Below are positions 14,722 to 15,480 of a stretch of 15,480 nucleotides of DNA, one piece after another. Position 1 is the stretch's first letter. Each line of letters opens with the position of its first letter. The notes beneath the pieces were generated by a model. The model was given only the letters and a program-made list of their open reading frames with translations, did not search any database and was not told the DNA's origin. The stretch covers positions 1 through 15,480 of the forward strand of contig JBNKFQ010000352.1 of assembly GCA_050289385.1 (NCBI GenBank), in the 5' to 3' direction. This stretch comes from JBNKFQ01 sp050289385 (lineage in GTDB: Bacteria > Pseudomonadota > Gammaproteobacteria > Pseudomonadales > Porticoccaceae). The translations under genes and the position numbers were made by a program.

Positions 14722-14755
14722 GGGGTTGAGGGGGGAGCGGCGGCGGGTTGAGGGG
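14722..14755 (+). other. G-quadruplex-type G-rich tract upstream of fliC
   Basis: Four runs of G (GGGG, GGGG, GGG, GGGG) with TTGA loops and one longer loop lie within 34 bp on the plus strand. This fits a potential G-quadruplex. It lies about 85 bp upstream of the sigma-28 promoter. No function can be read from the sequence. Confidence 0.45.
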
Positions 14756-14761
14756 TTGTTT

Positions 14762-14871
14762 CGCCCCTTTGGTTGGGTGTGCCGCCTGCGGCGGGGTTGG
14801 CTCCCCGCGCCGGGGGCGAGTCACTTTATTTTTGCGGCCCCAAAAATAAAGTAACCAAACAAAAAGGGGCG
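14762..14871. repeat. Dispersed-repeat-like element with nested inverted repeats
   Basis: The outer ends CGCCCCTTT (14762-14770) and AAAGGGGCG (14863-14871) are inverted copies, with adjoining GGTT/AACC. Inside, ACTTTATTTTTG (14823-14834) and CAAAAATAAAGT (14841-14852) form a perfect 12-bp inverted repeat around CGGCCC. CCGCC-TGC-GGCGG (14782-14794) makes another hairpin. The AAAGTAACCAAA motif with its GC-rich surroundings recalls a short repeat seen next to genes in many proteobacterial genomes, often mis-called as small ORFs. That link is from memory. The open frame across it (14621-14881, minus) is Pro/Lys/Arg-rich and not a convincing protein. Confidence 0.6.
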
Positions 14872-14881
14872 GCTCCTCCAC

Positions 14882-15083
14882 AAGCAGTGTGGGGTACCGG
14901 TTATTTCTGGATGGATCATGGTTACCCTCTAGCCGCGTAAGTCACTGATATTTAAATAGATACCCGGAGGGCGGGGATTTTACCATTTACACTTACTTCT
15001 GGACAGTTGCGGGTATTTATCGTGTATTAATTACCCGTTAATTGGCCGATAACGTGACTTTATCGTTGTGTTAACATTAATTG
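14882..15083. other. Gene-free stretch between the small ORF and the repeat element
   Basis: About 200 AT-rich bases without a credible ORF. They contain a short inverted repeat CGATAA/TTATCG (15047-15065 region) and a plus-strand GCCGATAA that resembles a sigma-28 -10 box but lacks a matching TAAA element and a plus-strand gene. No terminator with a T run follows the small ORF that ends at 15084. I see nothing else in it. Confidence 0.5.
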
Positions 15084-15296
15084 TCAGGTCCACTCGACAT
15101 CAATGACTAGTGCATCTGTGTCGTTTTCGCCTACTTTGTCGACGGCAAAGAATTGTGCGTCAAGGGCTTGTAGCTGACCCTCCCATGTAGCTAAAACCGG
15201 CATATCTCTTTCGTAGCTTTTGAGTTCCTCTATCAGCTCTCCAACAGTCATCGTGCTCATTGCTGGTAATCCCGATTTAAATTGAAATGTAACCAT
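15084..15296 (-). CDS. Small conserved-type acidic protein, function unknown
   Basis: This 70-aa protein has the core MTVGELIEELKSYERDMPVL, then ATWEGQLQ and DTDALVIDVEW. The pattern of a helix with TV.ELI..L..Y..D.PV followed by strands recalls small phage and accessory proteins that start with an MTV.ELI...L motif. I cannot assign a function. The chosen start (ATG at 15296) has GGAG about 8 bases upstream. The longer in-frame reading to 15431 adds a Pro/Ser-rich stretch without a ribosome-binding site. Starts at the later MSTMTV methionines are possible. It is separated from fliC by over 500 bp, has no flagellar features, and may mark the end of the cluster or an acquired gene. Confidence 0.65.
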   Translation of the reverse strand: MVTFQFKSGLPAMSTMTVGELIEELKSYERDMPVLATWEGQLQALDAQFFAVDKVGENDTDALVIDVEWT

Positions 15297-15303
15297 CTTG
15301 TTA

Positions 15304-15308
15304 CTCCG
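15304..15308 (-). promoter_or_regulatory. Ribosome-binding site choosing the start of the small ORF
   Basis: GGAG (within ACGGAGTAAC) on the minus strand lies 7-8 bases before the ATG at 15296 and favours it over the upstream ATG at 15431. Confidence 0.55.
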
Positions 15309-15345
15309 TGGCGAATCGCTGCTGCTATTGGGTATTGCAAGTGCT

Positions 15346-15374
15346 ATAGTAACAGTGCAGCTGTGGCTGGTGAA
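15346..15374 (-). promoter_or_regulatory. Possible sigma-70 promoter of the small ORF
   Basis: The minus strand has TTCACC (-35), a 17-bp spacer and TACTAT (-10), each matching four of six consensus bases, about 50 bp before the ATG at 15296. The match is modest. Confidence 0.3.
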
Positions 15375-15480
15375 GGCAGGAAAGGCTTCTGTCATCGGAG
15401 CACCCGGTGTATGTGGGACACGCCGCCCCACTCATCAGCCTACAGTTTCCCATCTATTAGCTCGTAGTCCTTTGTACCGA

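Noticed and set aside
14621..14881. 86-aa minus-strand frame upstream of fliC
   Set aside because: Runs through the sigma-28 promoter and the repeat element and is Pro/Lys-rich; it resembles artefact ORFs of repeat DNA.
15000..15060. Plus-strand sigma-28 promoter at the GCCGATAA near 15042
   Set aside because: The upstream TAAA element is missing at the right distance and no plus-strand gene follows.

Overview
This window is a polar-flagellum gene cluster of a gammaproteobacterium. Nearly every gene lies on the minus strand, so the cluster reads from right to left. The order is fliC, flaG, fliD, fliS, fliT, a PilZ-like gene, fleQ, fleS, fleR, fliE, fliF, fliG, fliH and the start of fliI. This is the Pseudomonas/Marinobacter/Cellvibrio-type layout, with the FleQ-FleS-FleR sigma-54 cascade embedded among structural genes. 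The extra PilZ-like gene and the repeats do not let me name a genus; a marine or environmental member of the Pseudomonadales/Cellvibrionales is the best guess.

Right end (14502-15480): a small unrecognised protein (70 aa) lies at 15084-15296. Next to it is a gene-free stretch holding a G-rich tract, a dispersed-repeat-like element with nested inverted repeats, and the fliC promoter. That promoter is a textbook sigma-28 site. Filament block (8907-14501): flagellin ends at a strong bidirectional terminator, followed by flaG. A textbook sigma-54 promoter begins right after the flaG stop and should drive fliD-fliS-fliT and perhaps the PilZ-like gene.

Regulatory block (4411-8729): fleQ has its own sigma-70-like promoter. 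Downstream of fleQ, two FleQ-box-like palindromes (one good, one degenerate) and a near-consensus sigma-54 promoter precede fleS-fleR. FleS (a soluble PAS kinase) and FleR (a sigma-54 response regulator) are separated by 10 bp. Basal-body/export block (1-4373): fliE, fliF, fliG, fliH and fliI follow fleR without any sigma-54 promoter that I could find before fliE. They may therefore be co-transcribed with fleSR.

The most unusual content is a family of three elements (1031-1213, 3897-4053, 9882-9983). Their arms are tandem heptamers of the type GATGTTC, facing each other in inverted orientation around unrelated cores. Two sit in gaps between structural genes. The third lies inside the fliT reading frame, is exactly 102 bp long and keeps the frame open, so FliT should carry a 34-residue repeat-encoded insert. 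Other repeat-driven oddities are a 12-bp tandem repeat in the fleS leader and a 15-bp repeat encoding SSQNR-like pentapeptides at the start of the PilZ-like protein. I saw no CRISPR array, tRNA, rRNA, transposase or defence system.
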